Positions 25,505 through 34,650 are shown, counted from the stretch's first letter. The stretch: DNA of 64,000 nucleotides from an uncultured Actinomycetes bacterium (GCA_937876245.1 CALEGP010000038.1:124001-188000), one strand, 5' to 3'. Program-made: numbers and translations. Notes: a model not told the origin generated them from the letters alone.

Positions 25505-26815
25505 ATGCTGGCCGCAGAATGGCAGCAATTCTCAAAATCAACTTTTGCCTCTGGAGTTGAAAACGCCATTGCAAAATCCAGTTCACCTCTTGGGGTAACT
25601 TCTAGCTTCCAATATTGGGATCCATATCCGATTAGCATCGTTTCAGCTAAAGGCGCATGGATGACTGACGTTGATGGTCGTAAACTCTTGGATCTTTCAA
25701 TGGGATTTGGCGCGATGCTCGCAGGGCATTTGAATGAGGAAGTGATCGCTGAGACCAAGACTGCTCTGGAGGGTGGAACTCTTTTCGTAACTCCATCGCC
25801 AATTTCGCGAGATGGGGCCGAAAGGCTCTGTAAGCGTTTTGGTATAGACCAGGTCCGATTCGCTAACTCAGGAACCGAAGCCACAATGTATGCAGTTCGC
25901 ACGGCTAAAGCTTTCACCGGAAAATCTGCCATTGTAAAGATTGAAGGCGGCTATCACGGAAGCTATGACCCACTGACAGTTTCATCTAAACCAGACCTCA
26001 AACTTGCTGGCGATCCAGAAGCACCAAATTCGGTTTCCTCGCCAGGCATTAGTGCTGGGGTGGTTTTCGTAGCGCCATACAACAACCTTGTGGCCCTCGA
26101 GAGGATTTTTCGCCAAAACAAAGATTCAATCGCCTGCTTTATCCTAGAACCAGTTCTCGAGAATCTTGGGATAGTTCTGCCAGATGCTGGTTATTTGGCT
26201 GGGGTTCGCAAACTCTGTACCGAATATGGAATTGTCTTGATCTTTGATGAAGTCAAAACTGGTTTAACTGCCGGACCTCAAGGTGCTGCTCATCGTATTG
26301 GCGTTCAGCCAGATCTTATTTGCCTTGCTAAATCGATTGGTGGCGGACTTCCGCTGGCAGCATTTGGCGGTAAAGCAGAGATTATGAAGGTAGTTGCCGA
26401 AAATAAGATGGCACACTTTGGAACCTTTAACGGCAATCCACTTGCGATGGCAGGACTTCGCGCTATGGATCGCTTGTGCACTGTCGAAGCGCTGGCTAAA
26501 GCCGAAGCCTTAAATATCCAGGCGTTAGCTCGAATCTCGGAAATAATTGCGGAGTTTCAAATCCCGGCGCACACTGTTGGGTTTGGCGTAAAAGGATGCA
26601 TTACTTGGTCGAAAGACCCAGTTCGCAACTACCGTGACTATAAGAAGACGGATCTTGCCCTTGCTGAACTCTCTTGGCTCTGGTCAATGAACCGCGGAAT
26701 CATCACGCCTCCAGGGTTAGATGAACAATGGTTGATTTCACTTGCTCATGGCCAGAAGGAGATTGACCTTTTAGTTGAGAACTTCCGTCAACTTGCGGTT
26801 GCTCTTCGTTCTTAG
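25505..26815 (+). CDS. Class III PLP aminotransferase (glutamate-1-semialdehyde aminomutase-like)
   Basis: Fold-type I PLP enzyme. Seen are RFANSGTEATMYAVRTAKAFTG (phosphate-binding loop), GGYHGSYD, LIFDEVKTG with the pyridine-binding Asp, and the Schiff-base lysine in LAKSIGGGLPLAAFGG. The family includes HemL and several omega-aminotransferases; the divergent N terminus and isolated position make a role in haem synthesis doubtful. The listed ATG gives 436 residues with a poor ribosome site. Coding-like sequence continues upstream to 25433 (LEPQTFRKTPKTVIPVSPEK), but the only in-frame ATG (25424) is followed by ACA and then a TGA stop, so the true 5' end is disturbed or atypical. Confidence 0.8.
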   Translation: MLAAEWQQFSKSTFASGVENAIAKSSSPLGVTSSFQYWDPYPISIVSAKGAWMTDVDGRKLLDLSMGFGAMLAGHLNEEVIAETKTALEGGTLFVTPSPISRDGAERLCKRFGIDQVRFANSGTEATMYAVRTAKAFTGKSAIVKIEGGYHGSYDPLTVSSKPDLKLAGDPEAPNSVSSPGISAGVVFVAPYNNLVALERIFRQNKDSIACFILEPVLENLGIVLPDAGYLAGVRKLCTEYGIVLIFDEVKTGLTAGPQGAAHRIGVQPDLICLAKSIGGGLPLAAFGGKAEIMKVVAENKMAHFGTFNGNPLAMAGLRAMDRLCTVEALAKAEALNIQALARISEIIAEFQIPAHTVGFGVKGCITWSKDPVRNYRDYKKTDLALAELSWLWSMNRGIITPPGLDEQWLISLAHGQKEIDLLVENFRQLAVALRS

Positions 26816-26846
26816 CTTCCGATAGTTTCCACTAGCAAGTCTGATC

Positions 26847-28445
26847 TTATTCGAGGGCAATCAGTTCAAAGTACTGGTTGCCCCATAGATCCTCATCACC
26901 ATCTGGTAGTAACAAAACTCTTTCTGGTTTCAGTGCCGCTACTGCTCCAACATCGTGACTTACCAAAACAACCGCTCCTTGATATTCACCAAGCGCAGCT
27001 AGAATCTCATCTCGAGAAGCTGGATCTAAGTTGTTAGTTGGTTCATCCAAAAGTAGAACATTGGCTGAACCCACAACTAAAGTAGCCAGGGCCAGCCTTG
27101 TACGTTCACCGCCACTTAAGACTTTTACCGGCTTATATACATCGTCGCCAGAAAAAAGAAATGAACCAAGAGTCTGGCGAGCTTGCTGCTCACTAATTTT
27201 TTCGCCAGAGGAGAGCATATTTTCCAGGACAGTTCTCTCGAAGTCTAGGGATTCGTGCTCCTGGGTGTAGTAACCAATCTTTAGACCGTGACCCGGAAGA
27301 ATTTCTCCAGTATCAGCAGTATTCGTTCCACCTAAAATGCTGAGCAAAGTAGTTTTCCCCGCACCGTTTAGCCCTAAAATCACGACTCGTGAGGAACGAT
27401 CGATTGCTAGATCAACGTCAGTGAAAATTTCGAGTGAGCCATACGATTTGCTTAAGCCAGTTGCCATGAGTGGCGTCTTGCCACATGGAGCTGGGGTAGG
27501 GAAGCGAAGCTTGGCCACCTTGTCAGATTTACGAACATCTTCAAGATTCGAAATAAGTGACTCTGCGCGACGGAGCATTCCTTGGGCAGCGGTGGCTTTG
27601 GAAGCTTTGGCCCGCATTTTCTCGCCCTGCTTTTGCAAAATTTCAGCCTTCTTCTCGGCGTTAGCTCGTTCCTTCTTGCGACGGTGCTCATCTGCTTCAC
27701 GTTGTAGAAGATACTTTTTCCAGCCCATGTTATAGACATCGATTACATTTCGGTTTGCATCTATATAGAAGACCTTATTTACAACAGTTTCAATTAGCGC
27801 CACGTCGTGAGAGATAACCACGAGTCCACCAGAATACTTTGTTAAATAATCGCGCAACCAATTAATAGATTCGGCATCTAAATGGTTTGTTGGCTCATCG
27901 AGCAACAGAGTTTCAGCTCCACTAAACAGTAACCGAGCAAGTTCAACTCTGCGACGTTGGCCACCGGATAGAACTTGGATAGGTTCCTCGAATAAGCGCT
28001 CTGGCAGGCCAAGGTTTGTCGCAATAGATTCGGCTTCGGCCGATGCACCGTATCCGCCAGCCGCATTGAATTCACTATCCACTCGGGAATAGCGCTCAAG
28101 TGCAATTTCTAATTCTTCTGGCGTCGCGGTAGCCATTGCTTCCTCGGCTTTTCGCATGCGTATAACTATTTGGTCTAGGCCACGTGCCGAAAGAATGCGA
28201 TTAATTACGCTCTCTTCTTGGTCACCAGTTCGAGGATCCTGAGGGAGATAGCCAATAGATCCGGTGCGAGTTATTTGGCCACCAGCTGGAAGAGTTTCAC
28301 CAGCCAAACATTTAGCAAGTGTTGATTTGCCTGCGCCGTTTCGGCCAACGAAGCCAATTCGATCACCACTGTTAATTCGGACCGCAACATCTTTTACTAA
28401 TAGTCGCGCTCCAGCTCGGAGTTCAACGCTTTGAGTGGCAATCAC
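26847..28445 (-). CDS. ABC-F family ATPase
   Basis: Duplicated ABC ATPase without membrane domain; ABC-F proteins act on the ribosome in translation or antibiotic resistance. Both nucleotide-binding domains are complete: Walker A GRNGAGKST and GLNGAGKTT, signatures LSGGQRRRVELA and LSGGERTRLALA, and Walker B LLLDEPTNHLD and LLLDEPTNNLD. A charged linker rich in Lys/Arg/Glu lies between. The GTG at 28445 is chosen because GGGAG precedes it at suitable spacing; the frame is open for seven more codons to a TTG. Length 532. Which subfamily (EttA-like or other) cannot be settled by eye. Confidence 0.92.
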   Translation of the reverse strand: MIATQSVELRAGARLLVKDVAVRINSGDRIGFVGRNGAGKSTLAKCLAGETLPAGGQITRTGSIGYLPQDPRTGDQEESVINRILSARGLDQIVIRMRKAEEAMATATPEELEIALERYSRVDSEFNAAGGYGASAEAESIATNLGLPERLFEEPIQVLSGGQRRRVELARLLFSGAETLLLDEPTNHLDAESINWLRDYLTKYSGGLVVISHDVALIETVVNKVFYIDANRNVIDVYNMGWKKYLLQREADEHRRKKERANAEKKAEILQKQGEKMRAKASKATAAQGMLRRAESLISNLEDVRKSDKVAKLRFPTPAPCGKTPLMATGLSKSYGSLEIFTDVDLAIDRSSRVVILGLNGAGKTTLLSILGGTNTADTGEILPGHGLKIGYYTQEHESLDFERTVLENMLSSGEKISEQQARQTLGSFLFSGDDVYKPVKVLSGGERTRLALATLVVGSANVLLLDEPTNNLDPASRDEILAALGEYQGAVVLVSHDVGAVAALKPERVLLLPDGDEDLWGNQYFELIALE

Positions 28446-28489
28446 TGAGGGATACTCCCACAGCAAAGAGGGATATAACTAATCCGCAT

Positions 28490-29677
28490 TTAGTCGATTT
28501 TGAATCCATCTTTGATCGCGCCAAGTTCGATACCAGCAGCCACGTGGTCGCTTACCTCGCCGCGTGCTAGTTGGTCAGCATGAGCTTTATCATGCCAGCG
28601 TTCCTCAATTCTTCCGTATTTCCAAATTAGAAGAGCCAAAGACCAAACGACTACAAAAGCTGCAACAATTATATAACCAGCGGAATTAAGATTGAAGTTA
28701 TTTGCATAGTTCCAAAAGCCACCCGATAAATTAAGTTGGCTCGAAATTACCTGCAAAATTTCTAACCCTCCGACATAGAAAGCAACCCCAACGGATAATC
28801 CTGTTATCACGATGTTGTAATAAACTTTACGAACCGGCTTAGAAAATGCCCACCCATAAGCAAAATTCATGAAAGAGCCATCAATTGTATCTAGCAGGCT
28901 CATGCCACCTGCAAAGAAGAGTGGGAGTGAAAGAATTGCCCACCACGGTAATCCGGCAATAACTGAAGTCCCGGCAAGAACCAATAGGCCAACTTCAGTT
29001 GCAGTGTCAAAACCAAGGCCGAAAAGGATTCCAAGTGGGTACATTTTCCAACTCGTATCTATTCTTCTAGCAATCGGTCCAAAAAAACGCATTAATAAGC
29101 CGCGCGAATTTAGGTGCTTTTCCAGTTCTTCTTCGCTATACATACCTCGACGCATCTGAGAAAAAACCTGGACTATTGAAATAAGTACAATTAAGTTGAG
29201 TATTGCAATAAGCATTAAAAATGTTCCGCTAACGGTGGTGCCAATGAGCCCGGTGTAGTGGTGCAGGGAGGAGTTTTCATCTTTGAGTTGGGAGCCGAGC
29301 GCCTTTATCCCAAAGTTCAGTAGAAGTGCTAGGAAGGCAACAACTGATGAATGTCCTAGTGAGAAGAAAAAACCGACAGCAAGAGGCCGCTGACCTTCCG
29401 ACATCAACTTTCTTGTCGTGTTATCGATTGCGCTGATGTGATCGGCATCGAAAGCATGACGCATTCCAAGGGTGTAGGCCAGAGCGGCTGTTCCCCAACC
29501 AAAGAGGGCTCCATCGCCCAATTCATATCTCCCCGAGACAGCAAGTGCCATAAGAAGAAAACCGGCGATGTGTAAAAAGGCTATACAGCCGAACATGGCC
29601 GCCATTCGTCGCCATTCATCCCTTGTAAGGCGATCTCTAAGAGAAATACGCTCTGGCAAGGGAACTGGCTTATTCAA
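28490..29677 (-). CDS. Nickel/cobalt permease, NiCoT (HoxN/NixA) family
   Basis: High-affinity Ni/Co uptake permease of the cytoplasmic membrane. The signature HAFDADHI in helix II is intact, with FSLGHSSVV and LGFDTATEV as the further family motifs; about eight helices. The TTG at 29677 is preceded by GGAGGG four bases upstream and is a better start than the upstream in-frame codon at 29722. A Nur-like nickel operator (29699-29715) lies 22 bp upstream, which favours nickel as substrate. With a cobalamin riboswitch and btuFCD also in the window, the cell manages both metals separately. Confidence 0.93.
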   Translation of the reverse strand: MNKPVPLPERISLRDRLTRDEWRRMAAMFGCIAFLHIAGFLLMALAVSGRYELGDGALFGWGTAALAYTLGMRHAFDADHISAIDNTTRKLMSEGQRPLAVGFFFSLGHSSVVAFLALLLNFGIKALGSQLKDENSSLHHYTGLIGTTVSGTFLMLIAILNLIVLISIVQVFSQMRRGMYSEEELEKHLNSRGLLMRFFGPIARRIDTSWKMYPLGILFGLGFDTATEVGLLVLAGTSVIAGLPWWAILSLPLFFAGGMSLLDTIDGSFMNFAYGWAFSKPVRKVYYNIVITGLSVGVAFYVGGLEILQVISSQLNLSGGFWNYANNFNLNSAGYIIVAAFVVVWSLALLIWKYGRIEERWHDKAHADQLARGEVSDHVAAGIELGAIKDGFKID

Positions 29678-29691
29678 TCGGCCCTCCAGAT

Positions 29692-29722
29692 AGAGTAGTT
29701 GCGAGCAATTTGCAAGTAGCAA
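29692..29722 (-). promoter_or_regulatory. Promoter of the NiCoT permease gene
   Basis: TTGCTA (29722-29717) and TACTCT (29697-29692) on the minus strand, 19-nt spacer. The Nur-like box fills the spacer, so a bound repressor would block polymerase. Confidence 0.5.
29699..29715. promoter_or_regulatory. Nur-like nickel operator
   Basis: TTGCGA-GCAAT-TTGCAA fits the Streptomyces Nur box (tTGCaa-N5-ttGCAA) at every strongly conserved position. Nur is a nickel-sensing Fur-family repressor. The nur gene itself is not in this window. Confidence 0.6.
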
Positions 29723-29728
29723 AATACC

Positions 29729-29754
29729 TCAAATGCGCCCTTGGCGCTATTTGA
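29729..29754. repeat. 11-bp stem-loop upstream of the NiCoT promoter
   Basis: TCAAAT-GCGCC-CTT-GGCGC-T-ATTTGA folds into an 11-bp stem with one bulged T. It has no T-tract on either strand, so it is not a typical terminator. Confidence 0.6.
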
Positions 29755-29978
29755 AATCGCTTTTCTAGAGGCTGAAAACCGGAGAGATGAAAGAGTCGAT
29801 TTCCTGGCCTCTGTGCGAATCGAGCAGACACTTAGTAAAAGTCTTCCCGCAATATTTGGCTAGTAATTGCGCCAACTCACGATCTTATGTAAATGCTTGG
29901 GAATCCCCTACGATTTGCACCTTAATCACCTACTATTCCAATATTATTGCAAGAATTACGTAAAAAATCGGAGGATGA

Positions 29979-30200
29979 GTGGCAAAAGTAAATCATAAAA
30001 GATCACTAGCTAAGGCTTTTACTTGGCGAATCACCGGCACTATAGATACTTTCGTGCTCTCTATCTTAATCACCAAACAAATAAAGTTTGCACTGGCAAT
30101 TTCAGGGACCGAACTAGTAACCAAAATTCTTCTTTATTACTTCCACGAGCGAGTCTGGGAGAAAGTAAGTTGGGGAGAGCAAGAAGTTACTACCGATTAG
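29979..30200 (+). CDS. DUF2061 membrane protein
   Basis: 73 residues matching DUF2061: basic start KRSLAKAFTWRITGTIDTF, two hydrophobic helices, and the family end TKILLYYFHERVWEKV. In other bacteria the domain is found alone or near sulfate-assimilation genes; its function is unknown. GTG start with GGAGG four bases upstream. The gene is monocistronic and ends at a strong hairpin shared with glnA. Confidence 0.88.
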   Translation: MAKVNHKRSLAKAFTWRITGTIDTFVLSILITKQIKFALAISGTELVTKILLYYFHERVWEKVSWGEQEVTTD

Positions 30201-30257
30201 ATCCTTCTCTTCTGTTGAACTATTGTTTAATTGAAAGAGCTAAAATAATTGCATAAA

Positions 30258-30293
30258 CAAGAAGGGCCCTCGTTTGATTGGGGGCCCTTCTTG
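30258..30293. terminator. Bidirectional terminator between DUF2061 gene and glnA
   Basis: A 12-bp stem, CAAGAAGGGCCC (30258-30269) pairing with GGGCCCTTCTTG (30282-30293), lies between two convergent genes. It can serve both strands. Confidence 0.8.
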
Positions 30294-30306
30294 AGTTGGG
30301 CATTAA

Positions 30307-31737
30307 TTAGAGATCGAAATAGAGCTCGAACTCTGCTGGATGAGGACGTAGTCGAACATAATCTACTTCCTCTTTACGCTTCCAAGTAATCCAAGTTTCT
30401 ATAAGATCCTTAGTAAAGACTCCGCCCTTTAGCAAAAATTCATGATCTGCTTCGAGATTATCTAGAACGGCATCTAGTGAACCGGGAACTTGCTGGATTG
30501 CTGCGGCTTCATCACCTTCCAACTCATATAGATCTTTATCAACTGGCTTAGGTGGTTCGATCCTATTTTGAATTCCATCGAGTCCAGCCATAAGCATGGC
30601 CGCGAAGGCCAGATATGGGTTGGATGAAGGATCTGGACAGCGGAATTCAATGCGCTTTGCTTTTGGATTTGATCCAGTAATTGGGATTCGAATACATGCA
30701 GAACGATTTCGAGCAGAGTAGACAAGGTTTACTGGGGCTTCATAACCTGGAACTAAACGACGATACGAGTTAACCGTCGGGTTAGTGAAGGCGAGCAAGG
30801 AAGGCGCATGCTTAAGTAAGCCACCGACATACCAGCGAGCCATATCTGAAAGGTCGCCATACCCGTCGCCGAAGAAGAGAGGCTTGCCATCTTTCCAAAG
30901 TGATTGGTGAACATGCATGCCCGATCCATTGTCACCGAACAGTGGCTTTGGCATGAAGGTTGCTGTTTTTCCCGCTTCCCATGCAGTGTTCTTAATAATG
31001 TATTTGAATTTCATTACATCATCACCAGCAGAGAGAATGTCGGAGAAACGATAGTTGATCTCCATTTGACCTGCAGTACCAACTTCATGGTGTGAGCGTT
31101 CGACGAGCAAACCTGCCTCACCAAGCTTCATGACCATTTGGTCGCGAAGATCAGCAAACTGATCTGTGGGAGAAACCGGAAAGTAGCCGCCCTTAATACG
31201 TGTGCGATAGCCACGGTTTGGCGTGCCATCAGGATCGTATTCAACGCCAGTGTTCCAAGCGCCTTCGTAGGAATCGATATGATGAAATGACTCGTTCATT
31301 CCAGTTTTAAAGCGAACGGCGTCAAAGACATAGAACTCAGCTTCTGGTGCGAAGAACGCAGTGTCGGCAATTCCAGTTCCCTTCAAATATTCAACCGCCT
31401 TTGCTACAACTCCGCGAGGGTCTCGTGAATAAGGGGAGCCGTCTATTGGATTGTGCACTGAGAAGAGAATTACCAAAGTTTTTACATCGCGAAATGGATC
31501 GATAAATGCTGATTCCGGAACAGGCAGTAGTTTCATATCTGATTCATGTATTGCTTGGAAACCACGAATCGAAGAGCCATCAAACATCAGACCATCAGTA
31601 AATACAGCTTCATCAAATGATTCGACTGGCACATTGAAGTGGTGTTGAATACCTGGAAGATCAATAAAGCGAACATCGATAAGCTTTATATCTTCCTTCT
31701 TAATAAAAGCAAAAATCTCAGTAGAATTCTTGAACAT
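30307..31737 (-). CDS. glnA: Glutamine synthetase, type I
   Basis: ATP-dependent amidation of glutamate, the main ammonium assimilation step; dodecameric cytosolic enzyme. The metal and substrate motifs are complete: [29 protein letters not shown], and NRSACIRIP. The Tyr in [12 protein letters not shown] corresponds to the adenylylation site, so it belongs to the GSI-beta class controlled by GlnE. Length 476. GGGAGA precedes the ATG. Upstream lies a GlnR-like element, which would make it part of the nitrogen regulon. Confidence 0.96.
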   Translation of the reverse strand: MFKNSTEIFAFIKKEDIKLIDVRFIDLPGIQHHFNVPVESFDEAVFTDGLMFDGSSIRGFQAIHESDMKLLPVPESAFIDPFRDVKTLVILFSVHNPIDGSPYSRDPRGVVAKAVEYLKGTGIADTAFFAPEAEFYVFDAVRFKTGMNESFHHIDSYEGAWNTGVEYDPDGTPNRGYRTRIKGGYFPVSPTDQFADLRDQMVMKLGEAGLLVERSHHEVGTAGQMEINYRFSDILSAGDDVMKFKYIIKNTAWEAGKTATFMPKPLFGDNGSGMHVHQSLWKDGKPLFFGDGYGDLSDMARWYVGGLLKHAPSLLAFTNPTVNSYRRLVPGYEAPVNLVYSARNRSACIRIPITGSNPKAKRIEFRCPDPSSNPYLAFAAMLMAGLDGIQNRIEPPKPVDKDLYELEGDEAAAIQQVPGSLDAVLDNLEADHEFLLKGGVFTKDLIETWITWKRKEEVDYVRLRPHPAEFELYFDL

Positions 31738-31838
31738 TTCTCTCCCGGTGTAGGACCTGACCTCTTGTTGGGCGCTTCGCCGAGCCCGCCAATGGGGTTG
31801 TTGATGGGTCAGAATATAGGCGCCTAAGGTAAAAAAGC

Positions 31839-31866
31839 GTTAACCGACTTGTTACATTTATGTTTC
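31839..31866. promoter_or_regulatory. GlnR-like binding site upstream of glnA
   Basis: On the minus strand GAAAC-n6-GTAAC-n6-GTTAAC, with the 11-bp periodicity of actinobacterial GlnR sites (gTnAC-n6-GaAAC). It lies just upstream of a TACCTT -10 candidate (31831-31826), in an activator-like position. Confidence 0.6.
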
Positions 31867-31911
31867 ACGACGCAATAAATGGGGATTGTGCGCTTAATGC
31901 TGCGCTACCAC

Positions 31912-31917
31912 TAGCCT
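31912..31917 (+). promoter_or_regulatory. Leaderless -10 element of the RDD gene
   Basis: TAGCCT lies exactly 6 nt before the ATG at 31924, ruling against the in-frame GTG at 31918. Confidence 0.65.
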
Positions 31918-31923
31918 GTGTGG

Positions 31924-32262
31924 ATGGAAATTGCTGGCATGGGTCGCAGATTTTTGGCCCTCATGATCGATTGGACAATGTGTTCAATAATCGCAAATTT
32001 TGGCGGATTTGAATCTAAGTCGCTCAGCATTTTAGCTATATTTTTTATCGAAGTCATCGTCCTGACCACCCTTGCGCAGGCCTCGGCTGGTCAGAGAATT
32101 TTGAGATTGAAAATAGTTGATTTTACAGATGAAGGAGTAGTTCGCCCGGTTCGCATACTGCTTCGAACAACTCTTATTTGTTTAGTGTTACCGGCAATTT
32201 TTACTCGTGAAGGACGCGGTCTTCACGATTGGGCAGCTAATTCTAAGGTCGTAAGGATTTAA
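31924..32262 (+). CDS. RDD-family membrane protein
   Basis: 112 residues with the RDD pattern: GRRFLALMIDWTMC (the Arg-Asp signature), two to three hydrophobic helices, and the end REGRGLHDWAANSKVV. Function of the family is largely unknown, with some members linked to ion exchange. The start follows from the leaderless hexamer. Its TAA is nested with that of the DUF4191 gene (TTAA). An RDD gene between glnA and lipA/DUF4191 genes is a recurring actinobacterial arrangement. Confidence 0.87.
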   Translation: MEIAGMGRRFLALMIDWTMCSIIANFGGFESKSLSILAIFFIEVIVLTTLAQASAGQRILRLKIVDFTDEGVVRPVRILLRTTLICLVLPAIFTREGRGLHDWAANSKVVRI

Positions 32263-32957
32263 CGTTTAGGAATCTTGGCATTCCTATTCATAGCCATCGG
32301 CCCTTTAGGAATTGGCATGCTCAGTCCGCCGACAGCTTTCAAGCGATTACGAACCTCTCGTACCTGATCCTTACTTAATTTTTTTGGCAGTTTCTTTAAA
32401 TGGCCCTGTAATTTGCGAAGAGGTACTTGACCGGAGAGCTCACCAACAATTACTTCAGTTAGGGCAACACCAGGAACGAAGCGTTCCATTTTGCGACGCT
32501 CGTCCTGCAATAGTGAACGAACTGCAGGAGTTCCTTCACCAACTAAAACTATTCCGGCACGACCAACGCTGCGATGCACCATATCTTGGTTGCGTGAAAC
32601 GTTGACTGCAGGTGTAGTTGTGAAGCCTTTTCTAATTGCCATTAATACTGACGCACCAGCGCCCATCTGATCCTGAATCGAGAGAAATGCGGCCGTGTTG
32701 GCTTGGCGAGTGAAAATAAAAAATGCGACCAATATTGCAAGAGGCAAAGAGATTAGTGTGAAATAAACTGGGTGATCCAAACTTGTTCCGATGATTATGC
32801 CAACACATAGAACAGTTGCAAATGAGAGCATCATCCAGAGGAAAGCTATCGGCTTATGCTTTCTGGTTAGGCCGAAGGCATCTTTCAAAACTTGTAGTTG
32901 ACCTTGTTTTTCGCCAGCTACTGGTTCGGGCTTATTTTTTCTCTTAAACAGTGACAT
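32259..32957 (-). CDS. DUF4191 membrane protein
   Basis: 232 residues: basic N terminus, two hydrophobic helices at about 37-80, then a soluble domain containing GRAGIVLVGEGTP and a Lys-rich end. This matches DUF4191, an actinobacterial family of unknown function usually found beside lipA. Last gene of the lipB-lipA-acyltransferase operon, overlapping the upstream stop as TAATG. Confidence 0.87.
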   Translation of the reverse strand: MSLFKRKNKPEPVAGEKQGQLQVLKDAFGLTRKHKPIAFLWMMLSFATVLCVGIIIGTSLDHPVYFTLISLPLAILVAFFIFTRQANTAAFLSIQDQMGAGASVLMAIRKGFTTTPAVNVSRNQDMVHRSVGRAGIVLVGEGTPAVRSLLQDERRKMERFVPGVALTEVIVGELSGQVPLRKLQGHLKKLPKKLSKDQVREVRNRLKAVGGLSMPIPKGPMAMNRNAKIPKR

Positions 32958-33721
32958 TATTTTTTCTCCTCGTTGCGGGATTTTTCAGATAACTCTTGTA
33001 AATGCTCGGCCCACTCTATTTCAACTTGCTCAGGCGTTGGTGCAGTCCCACCTAAGCGTGCTGGCGCCCAGCGTTGGCCCTCGTAGGAATCTGGATATTC
33101 ACTCTGTACTTTAGCCAAGAGCTCCTTCATAAGTCGGCGTAGCTCCAACTCGGCAGCATCGACATCTTGGCCCTTTTCAACGATTAGCGGTCTGCCGAAT
33201 GCGACACTGATCGGAAATTTATTGCGCTTCCAATTAGCTTTAACTTTCTTGGTGAAGATTCGCTGACTTCCCCAAACAACGGTAGGAATAATCGGGGTAT
33301 TAGAGCCCATCGCTAATCGGACAGCGCCGGTCTTTAACTCTTTGATCTCAAAACTACGACTGATTGTCGCTTCAGGAAAAATCCCCACAATTTCTCCAGC
33401 ACGAAGGTAGCGGAGTGCCGCAACAAATGAACTCGATCCATTAGAACGATCAACGCATATGTGGTGCATGCCGCGCATCAATGGCCCCGCAAGTTTGTGA
33501 TCAAAAATTTCCTTTTTAGCCATAAATCTGACGTAGCGCTTGCTAGGCAAGGCCGCAGTTCCGGCAAGAGCGAAATCTAGGTAGCCAATATGATTGATAG
33601 CCAGAATTGCGCCACCTTTTTGTGGAATATTTTCAATCCCGATGAAATTAAATTTAAGCCCTAGATAGCGCCAAAGAGTTTTAAGTACGGCTACTACGGG
33701 CGGATAAACCAGATCTCGCAC
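32957..33721 (-). CDS. 1-acyl-sn-glycerol-3-phosphate acyltransferase (PlsC family)
   Basis: PlsC-like acyltransferase of 254 residues. NHIGYLD (NHX4D) lies near residue 44 and FPEATISRS near 113, a divergent form of the usual PEGT block with Ala in place of Gly. An additional C-terminal 35 residues are charged. It sits inside the lipoate operon, with a one-base overlap with lipA upstream (TAGTG) and with DUF4191 downstream. The second PlsC-type protein at 16886-17596 keeps the canonical EGTR, so the two may differ in acyl donor. Confidence 0.88.
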   Translation of the reverse strand: MRDLVYPPVVAVLKTLWRYLGLKFNFIGIENIPQKGGAILAINHIGYLDFALAGTAALPSKRYVRFMAKKEIFDHKLAGPLMRGMHHICVDRSNGSSSFVAALRYLRAGEIVGIFPEATISRSFEIKELKTGAVRLAMGSNTPIIPTVVWGSQRIFTKKVKANWKRNKFPISVAFGRPLIVEKGQDVDAAELELRRLMKELLAKVQSEYPDSYEGQRWAPARLGGTAPTPEQVEIEWAEHLQELSEKSRNEEKK

Positions 33722-34650
33722 TATATTTTCGCTCGTTTTTCTTGGGCCTGCTTGTATAGACGACCCGCGCGATAACTTGAACGAACCAAAGGACCACTCA
33801 TGACGCCAGCGAAACCGATTTCTGCAGCCTCAGTACTTAACTCGACAAATTCGTGAGGCTTTACCCACCGCTCAACAGGGTGATGTTTTGGCGTTGGTCG
33901 TAGGTACTGGGTAATTGTTATTAGGTCACAACCTGCAGTGTGTAAGTCGACTAGTGCTTGAGTTACCTCATCGCGGGTTTCTCCTAGCCCCAAAATCAAA
34001 TTGGATTTTGTGATTAAGCCAAATGCGCGAGCCTGAGAAATTACGTCCAGTGAACGCTCATACCTGAAAGCGGGACGAATTGTCTTAAATATGCGAGGCA
34101 CAGTTTCCAGATTGTGAGCAAAAACTTCCGGCCGAGTTTCGAAAACTTCATTCAACAAATGTGATTTCCCGCTGAAATCAGGGGCCAACATTTCGACTCC
34201 GGTTCCAGGATTCAATTCATGAACGGCCCGAATAGTTTCGGCGTATAACCAGGCACCTTCATCAGGTAAGTCATCGCGCGTAACACCGGTGATGGTCGCA
34301 TACTTAAGTGCCATTGTTTTCACTGATTCTGCAACACGCCTTGGTTCATCACGATCAAGTGGTCCCGGTTTTCCCGTATCAATATTGCAAAAATCACAAC
34401 GTCGAGTACAGCGTTCGCCACCAATTAAGAATGTTGCCTCTCGATCTTCCCAGCACTCAAAGATATTTGGACAGGCAGCCTCTTGGCATACGGTGTGCAA
34501 TCCTTCCCGAGATACCAATGAGCGAAGAGCCGTATATTCCGGACCCATGTTGGCACGAGTTTTTATCCATTCAGGTTTTCGTTCAATTGGAACCGCAGCA
34601 TTTCGAGCTTCAATACGAAGTAATGGTCGGCCTTCTGGGGCTAGAGTCAT
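33721..34650 (-). CDS. lipA: Lipoyl synthase
   Basis: Radical-SAM enzyme that inserts two sulfurs into protein-bound octanoyl groups. The auxiliary cluster cysteines are at 55, 60 and 66 ([12 protein letters not shown]) and the radical-SAM CxxxCxxC at 81, 85 and 88 (CTRRCDFC); the C-terminal RSSYRAG serine motif is present. Length 309 is normal. Overlaps lipB by four bases. Its products are needed by SucB in this window and by GcvH. The auxiliary cluster is sacrificed in catalysis, so the ErpA at 50302 may matter. Confidence 0.97.
   Translation of the reverse strand: MTLAPEGRPLLRIEARNAAVPIERKPEWIKTRANMGPEYTALRSLVSREGLHTVCQEAACPNIFECWEDREATFLIGGERCTRRCDFCNIDTGKPGPLDRDEPRRVAESVKTMALKYATITGVTRDDLPDEGAWLYAETIRAVHELNPGTGVEMLAPDFSGKSHLLNEVFETRPEVFAHNLETVPRIFKTIRPAFRYERSLDVISQARAFGLITKSNLILGLGETRDEVTQALVDLHTAGCDLITITQYLRPTPKHHPVERWVKPHEFVELSTEAAEIGFAGVMSGPLVRSSYRAGRLYKQAQEKRAKI

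Larger units (their letters stand above)
29678..29978. other. 301-bp spacer between NiCoT and DUF2061 genes
   Basis: Besides the NiCoT promoter, Nur-like box and stem-loop it shows a weak AGAGGC/GCCTCT inverted repeat and CGCAAT/ATTGCG (29848-29853 / 29866-29871). No open frame of convincing composition, no tRNA. Confidence 0.6.

Noticed and set aside
31918..31923. GTG at 31918 as the RDD start
   Set aside because: It directly abuts the -10 hexamer, while the ATG at 31924 has the regular 6-nt gap.
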